64,000 nt of DNA, taken from Manihot esculenta (lineage: Eukaryota > Streptophyta > Magnoliopsida > Malpighiales > Euphorbiaceae). The notes beneath the pieces are model-generated. The model saw nothing but the letters and a program-made list of their open reading frames with translations. It was not told where the DNA came from and ran no database searches. The DNA lies in contig NC_035164.2 in NCBI RefSeq assembly GCF_001659605.2, positions 16,981,393 through 17,045,392 of the forward strand, in the 5' to 3' direction. The translations under genes and the position numbers were made by a program. This document shows positions 8,464 through 19,153 of the stretch, in pieces (positions within the stretch are counted from its first letter, which is position 1; each line of letters begins with the position of its first letter).

Positions 8464-10592
8464 TGTAATACCCGGCTAGAGTCCGGCATCGGAATTCCTG
8501 TCGTCCGATGGAATTCAGGATGTCGAAATCTTTAGACGGGTAAGATTTATGGTTTTCTAAAGTAATATCGTATGTTTTCATGTTTTAAAGGTAAAAGGTA
8601 AATGGAACTAAGTGTTTGAACGAAAAGAACAAAGGCAGAAAAGCCAGGTTTGGCCGCCGAAGTTGAGGTTCGGCCGCCGAACATGCATGACTTTCAGTTT
8701 CACTTTCTGAGGTGAGACCCTATCCTTCTTAAGGTTTCTTCATGTTTTCATCAAATCATGCAAAGGTTTGATTGATTTTTATGTTATTTTGAAGGTTTTG
8801 AGCTAAAAACACAAAGTTGTGAAGTTCGGAGAGTTTGAAGGAGAGTTGCTCCAAAACTCCACGTTAGGATCGTTCATCTTCTTGGTTTCAAGAGGTAAGT
8901 GAAGATCCTGAACTTGTTTTTATGTTTTCTGAAGGTTTTATGAGGTTTTGGGAGAGAGTTGCATGAATAGGATAAAAAGAGAGTTTGTGATGATTTTGTG
9001 AGAAAAGTTGTGTATGTGTTATGCTTTGTTGTTGTTGGGGTTTTGAGGTCGGTTTTGACCCCTTTGAGCATATGCTTAGGTGTATTCATGTTACGGAAGT
9101 GAGGTGGTTGAGTTTGGGAGAGTTTGGTGCATTTTGGCGTGAGGCAGAGCAAGGTTCTGCCTTGCTGATGAACCCAGCTTTGGCCGCCGAAGAAAGGTTC
9201 GGCCGCCGAACGTGCTGAGGAGGTGGCTTCGGTTGCCTAAGCTTGCCCCCGAGCTTTTGGACTTTCGGCTCTGGAGGGGAGTTTCAGCCGCCGAAGGTTA
9301 GAGACTTTTGTCTCTGGAGTGCCTTTCAGCCCCCGAAACTTGCCCCCGAAAGGGTTCGGCTGCCGAAAGTTGAGATTCGGCCGCCGAAGGTGCATGAGTT
9401 TCGGCTCTGGAGAGGACTTTCGGCCGCCGAACCTGCCGCCGAAAGTGTCCTGTTTAGCCTTCCTTTGCATGCTTTGCATGGATGTTTGCGTGAGTTTAAG
9501 GGGAGTCTTGGGGAGGTTATTAGAGTTGTTCTTGAGTTCGTTTGGTCCCTCATTTGAGTTTATCTGTGCTTACACAGATTAGAGGAACCAGAGAGAGCAG
9601 CAGTGAGTACTGCTCCAGAGTTTACAGAGCATGCAGAGTCAGTCCAGATAGCCAGAGGTGAGTGGAACTAAACTTAATTCTTTGAATTGAGCAATGGAAT
9701 GTTTTTCGCATATTTCATGCATCATGGTTATGCAGTAGGTTGATTGCATTAGAATCCACGAATATGTTGCATTGCATCGTTATTTGTTGATGTGGGTGAA
9801 TGCTGAATGATCCAATAGTCACTGAGATAAGTCCAGGAGCCTTTGACTACGCCCTGGCAGGTATAGTAAAGTCCAGGAGCCTTTGACTCTGCCCTGGCAA
9901 TGGTAAGTACAGGTGTTATATACACATATACATATATGAGACAGGAAATCCAGGTGCCTTTGACTACGCCCTGGTAGGAGATACTGGGACTATTTGGTGA
10001 CAGGTTTACCCTTAATATGGATTGTCTGTGTTATGATGCATTCCATCAGATCATGTTTTATTGATATGTTTTACTGTTCTACTCACTGGGCTATAGAGCT
10101 CATCCCACTCCCTTAACCCCAGTCTTGCAGGTTCAGTGTACAGTGTACAGGGGAGGTTAGCAGAGTACAGCAAGAGTAACGAGATGTGTAATAGCTTAGA
10201 GTGGACATGTAATATTAACGAGATGTACTAGTTGTGTATACAGTTACAGGTGTGCTTGACTTAGTTATTTTGTGTTGTAAATCTTGTCGTAGGTACATGA
10301 TCTGTATATGTATAACTGTTTTACCGAATATGCGAAAAACCAGGCTTAACAGGTATGAATAAACCCATCTAGAGCAAGCTCTAGTCAGGGGTACAGAGTA
10401 CAGAGTACAGAGATAGTGCATGCACAGGTTAAGCCGTGGTTCAGAAAATAGTGTTTATTTTCACAGAAAATGTATGATCATGTATGAGTTTTACAGGTAC
10501 ACAGAGAGTATAGCAGGCTTGCTACGGGTTCTGGCGGCCTTAAGCCGACCTGAATCCTAGCGCCGGTGACGGTCCATTTTGGGGTCGTTACA
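8464..10592 (+). repeat. Element A 3' LTR, copy 1 (2,129 bp, TATA segment deleted)
   Basis: It starts TGTAATACCCGGC and ends GGGGTCGTTACA. Compared with A's 5' LTR in copy 2 it lacks 84 bp between two TTCAC-containing repeats (junction at 8698-8703), and this interval includes the TATA box. It also has one full 19-bp CCGAA unit plus a partial one (9179-9211), where the 5' LTR has four plus a partial. Three CCAGG...CCTGG hairpin repeats lie at 9832-9859, 9872-9899 and 9950-9974. Copia gag sequence follows immediately. Confidence 0.9.
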
Positions 10593-12233
10593 GGGATGCT
10601 CTCAAAATCAGGTTCAATGCAGGCAGTAAGAAACTGATTATTTATGAGTTACAGTCTAAGGCATACAAGTTAACACAATAAGGAAGCATGCTGGAGGATC
10701 TATACAATAATCTCCAGGCCATCTGGGCTGAGATTGATGAAAGACAACCAACCAGAATCGAAGGGGACACTAATATCATTATCCAGAACCAGGAAATTCA
10801 GGAGGAATGTCTTTACCATTTTTTAGCCTGGATACAGTCAGAACTCAACCCAATCCATCGAGAAATTCTCAACGAAGAGCTATTACCGTCCTTGGATGAT
10901 GCCTACTCTCTACTCCGCAGTGAAAAGATGCATCGTGTTATCCATCTTCCTTCCCCATCGCCGGCAACATTTGGCCATGACCTTGTAGGTGCCAGATTAT
11001 TGGCGAAAAACCAGTCAGACACAGACAAGTCATTACTCCTGGATGACAAATCGGGCTTAAAATGCACCCATTGCTGTGGATCTCAGCACACACGGGACGG
11101 ATATTTCAAAATCATAGGGTACCCAGAGTGGTGGGAGGAGAATAAGGCCCGTAAGAAAAAAGGAAGGGGACAGGGCATGGTGAACATAGCAATGGCCGCC
11201 TACAGCAGCAGCCAGATCAAGCAAACTGAAGCAAGCTCGAGCTATGGACAGAGTTCAAGGGTTGCAGCGACGCTATGTGGAACCGCAAGAGAAGGAGGCA
11301 CAAATGCCTCAACTGATAGTGAAAGAGGTATTTTAGGGTTGGAAAGGTCAAATGACCTTTCTATCCCTACAACTTTAAATAATTGTGTTGGCCATGTTAA
11401 TAATGTGCATAGTACTAGTGGTTGAATATTTAATTCAAGAGCCACAGACACTATGACCAATGATCCTTCAGATATTATTTCCCAAACTCCACCCACCAAA
11501 TCCAATATCCTAAACGCTACCGGTGGCTCATTCCTAGTCATCGGTTGTGGTATCATTTCTATAACCCGCACTTTAAATGTCCCCAACTGCCTCTATGTAC
11601 CCTCTTTATCTTGCAAATTACTCTCTGTCAATCAAATCACCAAGCAGTTAAATTGCAAAGTACTCATAGATCCTCATTTTTGTATTTTGCAAGATATTCA
11701 TACGGACATGGTACTAGGCTGTAGTTCTGAGAAAGATGGACTGTACTATGTGGAGGAGGTCTTGAGCATTGGGTCGGCTCACTTAGCTCAAGGGTCTTCA
11801 ACCCGACAGTTGACGCTTTAGCACCGGCATTTTGGCCATCCCTCAAGTGAATATCTTCATGCTTTGTTTCCTGAATTTAAATATATTGATATCCTTGTTT
11901 GTTCTTCATGTGTGCTTGTTAAAAGTCATAAGAGCACTTATCATATTTCTGTAAATAAATTTGACACAGCATTCTCAATAATACACTCTAATGTATGGGG
12001 CCTGTCCCGAAAACTGTTTCTCATGATTATAGATACTTTGTTATTTTTATTGATGATTGAACTCGTGTTACTTGGATCTACTTGTTGAAACATAAATACG
12101 AAGTGGCTGAAAAATTTTGCGACTTTTTTCGCATGATTAAAACCAATTTCACAGCACCATTCAAGTGCTCTGGTCTGACAATGGGAGAAATTTGTCAATA
12201 ATCATCTTCAAACCTTTTTTCGGGACAATGGGG
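10593..12233 (+). pseudogene. Ty1/copia gag-protease-integrase remnant, copy 1
   Basis: This is the downstream part of a decayed copia polyprotein; the upstream gag part is at 13484-13708 in the next copy. Gag continues from 10595, with a stop at 10679 and a long open stretch 10688-11425. A zinc-knuckle-like region with the GYPEWW signature has tyrosine in place of the last cysteine (~11070-11135). A protease-like region follows (~11440) with the DSGAT motif replaced by NSRAT. A GAG-pre-integrase segment follows: HRHFGHPS, then C-x2-C near 11895. Degenerate integrase core runs to 12233 with stops and frameshifts. Reverse transcriptase is absent because element Z begins here. Confidence 0.82.
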
Positions 12234-12747
12234 TGATCAGTCCAAATTTAGACCATTTTATCATGATGTTATTGATGTTAATTTACACTTTTTCTGCCCA
12301 ATTTTGTGGTTTTGATCTTATTTTGCAGAAAATGGTGTAAAGAGGTAATTTGGTGAAAATCCCCTTAAAACTGCATAAAAAGGGATAAAGGAGAACAAGC
12401 TTGTTGCCCAAGTCAAATTGCAGCTAAAGTGAAGATAAATAAGGAAAGTGCTAAATAAGAAAAGTACATTCAGCAGAGTAATTTGAAATTCAAATTTCAA
12501 ATCTTCAAGAAGTCTTTCCCTTATTCAAGAAGGCAAATCTCAAGAGGATGCACATTGAAAATTCAAAATTCAAAATTTGGCTTATTTAAGAAGCCAAATA
12601 TCAAGAAGACATACTTGCCTCCCAAGTAATCTAGATTCAAAATTCAAAATTTAAAAGAAGGCTCCACCTCATCTAGGGCAACACTTTCAATTATAAAAAG
12701 GACATAAGGAGTGCCACCCACCTCTTCTTCACCTTGGACATTCAGCG
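12234..12747 (+). repeat. Element Z 5' LTR, first segment, copy 1
   Basis: It begins TGATCAGTCC directly in the copia integrase remnant. It is similar to the reverse complement of the right-hand ends of the Z2 LTRs (56090-56605, 60350-60876), sharing the stretch around AATTTTGTGGTTTT. A TATA-like TATAAAAA is at 12692. The last five bases (12743-12747, CAGCG) are the target site of B. Unlike Z2's LTR, it has no CCGAA cassette here. Confidence 0.8.
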
Positions 12748-13483
12748 TGTAATACCTGGCTAGAGTCCGGCATCGGAATTCTACCTTCCGGTGGCATCCA
12801 GGATGTCGGAATCCTTTAGAAAGGTAGGATTTATGTTTTTGCTAAAGTCTTTTTGTATGAGTTATAGTTGTAAAGTGAAAAGGAAATGAGTTTTGAAAGA
12901 AAAGCACCAAGGAAGAAAAGTCAGGTTCGGCCGCCGAAGGTGATGTTTGGCCGCCGAACATACATGGCTTTTGGTTTCACGTTAGGCCGCCGAAGGTGGT
13001 CTGGCCAGCCACCTATAAAAGGCCCTCAGTCGGTTAAAGGATAAGATTTGCTTTTCCTTTTACAAACAGAGGTGAGACCATGCTTTCCTTGGGTATGCTT
13101 TATGTTTTCATCAAATCTTGCAAAGTTGTGATTGATTTTAATGTTATTGTGAAGGTTTTGAGCTAAAAACACACGTTTTGAAGTTTGGAGAGTTTAAAGG
13201 AGAGTTGCTCCATATCTCCACGCTAGGATCGTTTATCTTTTTGTTTTCAAGAGGTAAGTGAAGATCCTGAACTTCTTTTTATGATTTATGGAGGTTTTAT
13301 GGAGTTTATGGGTAGAGGTGCATGGTTAGGGTAAAAGGGTGTTTTTGGTGTTTTGTGATGAAAACATGTATATGTGTGTTGTGTTATGTTTGTGTTGGGG
13401 TTTTAGGTAGTTTTTGACCCCTTTGTGCATATACTTGAGTATATGTATGTTGAGGAATTGTGGTGTTTGAGTTTGGGTAAGTT
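12748..13483 (+). repeat. Element B 5' LTR, first 736 bp only, copy 1
   Basis: It starts TGTAATACCTGGC after the CAGCG target site and is identical to 28444-29179 in the part compared. It includes a TATA box at 13014-13020. The LTR is cut at the tandem-duplication junction and never resumes; everything else of B exists only in the right-hand context. Confidence 0.9.
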
Positions 13484-13484
13484 G
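13481..13484. other. Novel junction between duplication copies
   Basis: B LTR sequence (GTTTGGGTAAGTT) runs into copia gag sequence (TTGAACGACTCT). The B LTR reads GTAAGTTTGG at the equivalent site (29174-29183), so at least GTT is shared or ambiguous across the breakpoint. This fits a microhomology join. The matching left copia flank is off-window, so the exact overlap length cannot be measured. Confidence 0.85.
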
Positions 13485-13708
13485 AACGACTCTAATTATG
13501 TCGTCTGGGCAAAGACAATGGAGATGTTTATTATAGGGAGGGGAAAATTAAACCACTTGACTGGGATCCCTCCTCCTCTAGTAGAAACAGACCCAGCCAT
13601 TCAGCTATGGCAAGCCAATGATAGCATCGTCCGAGGATGGATAATCCAGATAGTAGAGCAAAAGCTCTGTCGAAATCTATTGCAACACAGGACAAGCAAA
13701 GGGCTTTG
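13484..13708 (+). pseudogene. Ty1/copia gag N-terminal fragment
   Basis: The frame reads LNDSNYVVWAKTMEMF..., typical of the N-terminal copia gag domain (UBN2-like). It runs about 75 codons to ...SKGL, where element A begins. The continuation (DALKIRFNAG...) resumes after A's 3' LTR at 26289 in the same gag, so A split this gene. The upstream part and the copia 5' LTR are missing because of the duplication junction. Confidence 0.82.
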
Positions 13709-13981
13709 TGTAATACCCGGCTAGAGTCCGGCATCGGAATTTCTGTCGTCCGATGGAATCCAGGATGTCGGAATCTTTAGATGGGTAAGATTTATAGTTT
13801 TCTAAAGTAATATCGTATGTTTTCATGTTTTAAAGGTAAAAGGTAAATGGAACTAAGTGTTTGAACGAAAAGAACCAAGGCAGAAAAGCTAGGTTCGGCC
13901 GCCGAAGTTGAGGTTCGGCCGCCGAACATGCATGGCTTTCGGTTTCACGTGTGGCCGCCAAAGGTGGTCTGGCCAGCCACC

Positions 13982-13988
13982 TATAAAA
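13982..13988 (+). promoter_or_regulatory. Putative TATA box of element A 5' LTR
   Basis: TATAAAA occurs in the conserved context CCAGCCACC...GGCCCTCAGTCGG. It is the only TATA-like site kept by element A, because the equivalent segment is deleted in its 3' LTR. Confidence 0.6.
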
Positions 13989-14508
13989 GGCCCTCAGTCG
14001 GTTAAAAGGATAAGCTTTGCCGTTTCTTTCACTTTCTGAGGTGAGACCCTGTCCTTCTTAAGGTTTCTTCATGTTTTCATCAAATCATGCAAAGGTTTGA
14101 TTGATTTTTATGTTATTTTGAAGGTTTTGAGCTAAAAACACAAAGTTGTGAAGTTTGGAGAGTTTGAAGGAGAGTTGCTCCAAAACTCCACGTTAGGATC
14201 GTTCATCTTCTTGGTTTCAAGAGGTAAGTGAAGATCCTGAACTTGTTTTTATGTTTTCTGAAGGTTTTATGAGGTTTTGGGAGAGAGTTGCATAAATAGG
14301 GTAAAAAGAGAGTTTGTGATGATTTTGTGAGAAAAGTTGTGTATGTGTTATGCTTTGTTGTTTGTTGGGGTTTTTAGGTCGGTTTTGACCCCTTTGAGCA
14401 TATGCTTAGGTGTATGCATGTTACAGAAGTGAGGTGGTTGAGTTTGGGAGAGTTTGGTGCATTTTGGCGTGAGGCAGAGCAAGGTTCTGCCTTGCTGATG
14501 AACCCAGC

Positions 14509-14598
14509 TTCGGCCGCCGAAGAAAGGTTCGGCTGCCGAAGAAAGTTTCAGCTGCCGAAGAAAGGTTTGGCCGCCGAAGAAAGGTTCAGCCGCCGAAC
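14509..14598 (+). repeat. 19-bp CCGAA tandem array (4 units plus partial)
   Basis: Four 19-bp units of the type TTCGGCCGCCGAAGAAAGG (starts 14509, 14528, 14547, 14566) and a 14-bp partial unit at 14585. Units differ by C/T or G/A changes in the palindromic core (CGGCCG, CGGCTG, CAGCTG, TGGCCG, CAGCCG). The 3' LTR of the same element has one full unit plus a partial one, so the array expanded by three units (57 bp) or contracted in one LTR. Confidence 0.9.
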
Positions 14599-15817
14599 GT
14601 GCTGAGGATGTGGCTTCGGTTGCCTAAGCTTGCCCCCGAGCTTTTGGACTTTCAGCTCTGGAGGGGAGTTTCGGCCGCCGAAGGTGCCGCCGAAGGTTAG
14701 AGACTTTCGTTTCTGGAGTGCCTTTCAGCCCCCGAAACTTGCCTCCGAAAGGGTTCGGCTGTCGAAAGTTGAGATTCGGCCGCCGAAGGTGCATGAGTTT
14801 CGGCTCTGGAGAGGACTTTCGGCCGCCGAACCTGCCGCCGAAAGTGTCCTGTTCAGCCTTCCTTTGCATGCTTTACATGGATGTTGAGTCTTGGGGAGGT
14901 TATTAGAGTTGTTCTTGAGTTCGTTTGGTCCCTCATTTGAGTTTATCTGTGCTTACACAGACCAGAGGAACCAGAGAGAGCAGCAGTGAGTACTGCTCCA
15001 GAGTTTACAGAGCCTACAGAGTCAGTCCAGATAGCCAGAGGTGAGTGGAACTAAACTTAATTCTTTGAATTGAGCAATGGAATGTTTTTCGCATATTTCA
15101 TGCATCATGGTTATGCAGTAGGTTGATTGCATTAGAATCCACGAATATGTTGAATTGCATCGTTATTTGTTGATGTGGGTGAATGCTGAATGATCCAATA
15201 GTCACTGAGATAAGTCCAGGAGCCTTTGACTACGCCCTGGCAGGTATAGTAAAGTCCAGGAGCCTTTGACTACGCCCTGGTAATGGTAAGTACAGGTGTT
15301 ATATACACATATATATATATATGAGACAGGAAATCCAGGTGCCTTTGACTACGCCCTGGTAGGAGATACTGGGACTATTTGGTGACAGGTTTACCCTTAA
15401 TATGGATTGTCTGTGTTATGATGCATTCCATAAGATCATGTTTTATTGATATGTTTTACTGTTCTACTCACTGGGCTATAGAGCTCATCCCACTCCCTTA
15501 ACCCCAGTCTTGCAGGTTCAGTGTACAATGTACAGGGGAGGTTAGCAGAGTACAGCAAGAGTAACGAGATGTGTAATAGCTTAGAGTGGACATATAATAT
15601 TAACGAGATGTACTAGTTGTGTATACAGTTACAGGTGTGCTTGACTTAGTTATTTTGTGTTGTAAATCTTGTCGTAGGTACATGATCTGTATATGTATAA
15701 CTGTTTTACCGAATATGTGAAAAACCAGGCTTAACAGGTATGAATAAACCCATCTAGAGCAAGCTCTAGTCAGGGGTACAGAGTACAGAGTACAGAGTAC
15801 AGAGTACAGAGTACAGA

Positions 15818-18011
15818 TGTAATACCCGGCTGGAGTCCGGCATTGGAATTCTACTTTCCGGTGGAGTCCGGGATGTCGAAAGTCTCTAGAAGGGTTAGAT
15901 TTATGTTTTTCTAAAATGTTTTGGCATGTTTCATAGTGTTAAAACATAAGGAAATGAGTTTTTGAGTGAAATGAACCAAGTCAGAAAAGCCAGGTTCGGC
16001 CGCCGAAGTTGAGGTTCGGCCGCCGAACATGCATGGCTTTCGGTTTCACGTGTGGCCGCCGAAGGTGGTCTGGCCAGCCACCTATAAATGGCCCTCAGTC
16101 GGTTGAAGCGGTAAGAGCACCGTTTCTTTCACTTGCTGAGGTGAAACTCTGTCCTTTGTGAGTATTCTTTCATGTTTTCATTAAATCATGCAAAGATTTG
16201 ATTAGTTTTTATGGTATTTTGAAGGTTTGAAGCTAAAAACTCAAAGTTTTGAAGTTTGGAGAGTTTGAAGGAAAGTTGTTCCCAACCTCCACGTTAGGAT
16301 CATTCATCTACTTGTTTTCAAGAGGTAAGTGAAGATCCTGAGCTTGTTTTTATGTTTTCTGAAGGTTTTATGGGGTTTATGGAGAGAGTTGCATGAATAG
16401 GGTTCTTGGTGAGGTTTTGATGATTTTGTGCATAGAGCTTGTTTCTGTGTCGTTTTTGTTGTGTGTTTGGGGTTTTAAGGTAGTTTCTGACCCCTTTGAG
16501 CATATACATGAGTGTATGCAAGTAGAAGTAGTGAAGTGTTTGAGGTGGAGTGAGTTTTGTGCATTGGGCGAGAGGCAGGGCAAGTTTCTGCCCTGCTGAT
16601 GAACTCAGGTTCGGCAGCCGAAGGTACATTTGGTCGCCGAACCCCTGAGGAGGTGTGAGGAGGTGGCTTCGGCTACCCAAGCTTGCCCCCGAGCTTTTAG
16701 ACTTTCGGCTCTGGAGGGAAGTTCGGCCGCCGAAGGTGCTGCCGAAGGGTAGAGACTTTTGTCTCTGGAGTGCCTTTTGGCCTCCGAAACTTGCCCCCGA
16801 AAGGGTTCGGCAGCCGAAAGTGGAAATTCGGCCGCCGAAGGTGCTTGAGTTTCGTCTCTGGAGAGGACTTTCGGCAGCCGAACCTGCCGCCGAAAGTGTC
16901 CTGTCCAGCTTTCCTTTGCATGCTTTGCATGGATGTTAGACTGAGTTTAAGAGGCTTCTTGGGGAGTTTAATAGAGTGATTCATAAGCTAGTTTGGTCCC
17001 TCATTTGAGTCCATCTGTATAGGTACAGACCAGAGGAACCAGAGAGAGCAACAGTGAGTACTGCTCCAGAGTTTACAGAGCCTGCAGAGTCAGTCAGTCC
17101 AGATAGCCAAAGGTGAGTGGAACTAAACTGAACTCTTTTAAGTGACCAATGGAATGTTTTAGCATATCTCATGCATCATACTTATATAATAGATTGATTG
17201 CATTAGTATTCACGAATATGTTGCATTGCATAGTTATTTGTTGATGTGGGTGAATGCTGAATGATCCAATAGTCTCAGACAGGAAGTCCAGGAGCCTTTG
17301 ACTACGCCCTGGCAATGGTAAGTACAAAGGTGTTATATACACATATACATATATGACAGGAAGACTAGGTGCTCGATTCTGCGCCCTGGCACAGAGTTAC
17401 TGGGACTATGTGGTGACAGGTTTACTCTTGATGTGGTTTGTCTGTGTTATGACGCATTCCATGAGATCATATTTGAATGAATTGTTTTACTGTTCTACTC
17501 ACTGGGCTATAGAGCTCATCCCACTCCCTTAACCCCAGTTTTGCAAGTTCAGTGTACAGTATACAGAAGAGATCCACAGCGTACAGAAAGAGTAAAGATA
17601 TTTGTAATAGCTTAGAGGGGACATGTAATATTAAAGAGATGTAAGAGTTGTGTATAAAGTTAGACATGTGCTTGACTTAGTGATGTTGTTCATAACATGA
17701 TCTGTATATGTATATCTGTTTTACTGTATGTGAAACACCAGGCTTAACAGGTATGAGTTAACCCATCTAGAGCAAGCTCTAGTCAGGGGTACAGAGTACA
17801 GAGTACAGAGTACAGAGTACAGAGTACAGAGCTAGTGCATGCACATGTTAAGCCTTGGTTCAGAAAAGAGTTTTTATTTTCACAGAAAATGTATGATCAT
17901 GTATGAGTTTTACAGGTACACAGAGAGTATAGCAGGCTTGCTACGGGTTCTGGCGGCCTTAAGCCGACCTAAATCCTAGCGCTGGTGACGGTCCATTTTG
18001 GGGTCGTTACA
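15818..18011 (+). repeat. Element N 5' LTR, copy 2
   Basis: A 2,194-bp LTR with TG...CA ends and TATAAAT at 16083-16089. No difference from copy 1 was noticed. Confidence 0.9.
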
Positions 18012-18224
18012 GATTGGTATCAGAGCCCTAGGTTCACATGATCGGACCTATAGAGATAGTGTCGGGCTCATAGAGGTTAAAAGTGGTCAAGCACAATAGG
18101 AAATCATGTCCACTAGGATAGGGTTTTGAGTCCTATTTGTGATATGCCATGAGTTATGCTTGTGCTTTATTGATGTTTATGTGCTAAAGTGCTATGTTAT
18201 GTGTTGTTTCAGAGAGTAACGATC
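18012..18224 (+). other. Element N PBS and leader, copy 2
   Basis: A Met-tRNA type PBS directly follows the LTR. The leader is followed by LTR tail instead of gag, as in copy 1. Confidence 0.8.
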
Positions 18225-18720
18225 ACTGGGCTATAGAGCTCATCCCACTCCCTTAACCCCAGTTTTGCAGGTTCAGTGTACAGTATACAGAAGAGATCCA
18301 CAGCGTACAAAAAGAGTAAAGATATTTGTAATAGCTTAGAGGGGACATGTAATAGTAAAGAGATGTAAGAGTTGTGTATAAAGTTAGACATGTGCTTGAC
18401 TTAGTGATGTTGTTCATAACATGATCTGTATATGTATATCTGTTTTACTATATGTGAAACACTAGGCTTAACAGGTATGAGTTAACCCATCTAGAGCAAG
18501 CTCTAGTCAGGGGTACAGAGTACAGAGTACAGAGTACAGAGCTAGTGCATGCACATGTTAAGCCTTGGTTCAGAAAGAGTTTTTATTTTCACAGAAAATG
18601 TATGAGCATGTATGAGTTTTACAGGTACACAGAGAGTATAGCAGGCTTGCTACGGGTTCTGGCGGCCTTAAGCTGACCTAAATCCTAGCGCCGGTGACGG
18701 TCCATTTTGGGGTCGTTACA
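18225..18720 (+). repeat. Element N 3' LTR fragment, copy 2
   Basis: The terminal ~496 bp of an N-type LTR, ending GGGGTCGTTACA immediately before the right ACAGA duplication. Confidence 0.87.
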
Positions 18721-18906
18721 ACAGAGATAGTGCATGCACAGGTTAAGCCGTGGTTCAGAAAAGAGTGTTTATTTTCACAGAAAATGTATGATCATGTATG
18801 AGATTTACAGGTACACAGAGAGTATAGCAGGCTTGCTACGGGATCTGGCGGCCTTAAGCCGACCTGAATCCTAGCGCCGGTGACGGTCCATTTTGGGGTC
18901 GTTACA
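18721..18906 (+). repeat. Element A 5' LTR tail, copy 2
   Basis: It resumes A's LTR after N and ends at the A PBS. Joined to 13709-15817 this gives a 5' LTR of about 2.29 kb (less the duplicated 5 bp), against 2.13 kb for the 3' LTR. The difference includes the 84-bp TATA deletion and the 57-bp array difference. Confidence 0.88.
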
Positions 18907-19153
18907 GATTGGTATCAGAGCCCTAGGTTCACATGATTGGACCTATAGAGCGAGTGTCGGGCTCATAGAGGTTAGAGGAAGTCAAGCACAAGAGGGAATC
19001 ATGTCTATTAGGATAGGATGTTGAGTCCTGTCTGTTTGATGCTATGAAATGCCATGATATGCATGTGCATTATTGACATTTATGTGAGTTAAATATATGC
19101 TGATATGCTATATGATGTGCTGTGTTTGTTTTGTTTTGTTTTCAGAGTTAAGA
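18907..19153 (+). other. Element A PBS and leader, copy 2
   Basis: TGGTATCAGAGCC begins 3 bp after the LTR. Two such PBS sites lie in series in this element (18015 from N and 18910 from A) because N's leader survived. Confidence 0.75.

Larger units (their letters stand above)
1..10592 (+). mobile_element. Tekay-type Ty3/gypsy element A, copy 1 (5' end off-window)
   Basis: This is a chromovirus-type LTR retrotransposon: 5' LTR (interrupted by N), Met-tRNA type PBS, gag-protease-RT-RNase H-integrase-chromodomain in one frame, polypurine tract, and 3' LTR. Domain order and the C-terminal chromodomain indicate the Tekay (Del) chromovirus clade. By comparison with copy 2, its true 5' end would lie about 1,987 bp left of the window. 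The element is nonfunctional: five nonsense codons interrupt the polyprotein and the 3' LTR lacks its TATA segment. Confidence 0.88.
1..13483. repeat. Tandem duplication, copy 1 (left end off-window)
   Basis: Every base I compared here recurs 15,696 bp downstream, through noncoding LTRs, coding remnants and insertion junctions alike. Identity runs to 13483 and then breaks abruptly. If the unit is 15,696 bp long, about 2.2 kb of copy 1 lies left of the window. Two differences were noticed: T7071 versus A22767, and G7477 versus A23173. I did not align every base. Confidence 0.93.
13709..15817 (+). repeat. Element A 5' LTR, main part (copy 2)
   Basis: It starts TGTAATACCCGGC after copia gag and is interrupted at the GTACAGA repeat by N. 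It keeps the TATA segment missing from the 3' LTR and has an expanded CCGAA array at 14509-14598. Hairpin-capable CCAGG...CCTGG repeats occur three times between about 15216 and 15360. Confidence 0.9.
15818..18720 (+). mobile_element. Nested truncated element N, copy 2
   Basis: Same structure as the N copy at 122-3024: LTR 15818-18011, PBS and leader 18012-18224, LTR tail 18225-18720, ACAGA duplications at 15813-15817 and 18721-18725. It is present in both duplication copies, so N inserted and lost its interior before the tandem duplication. Confidence 0.86.

Noticed and set aside
9832..9974. CRISPR-like array from the CCAGG...CCTGG repeats
   Set aside because: Only two to three degenerate copies in retrotransposon LTRs of a plant genome; no cas genes.
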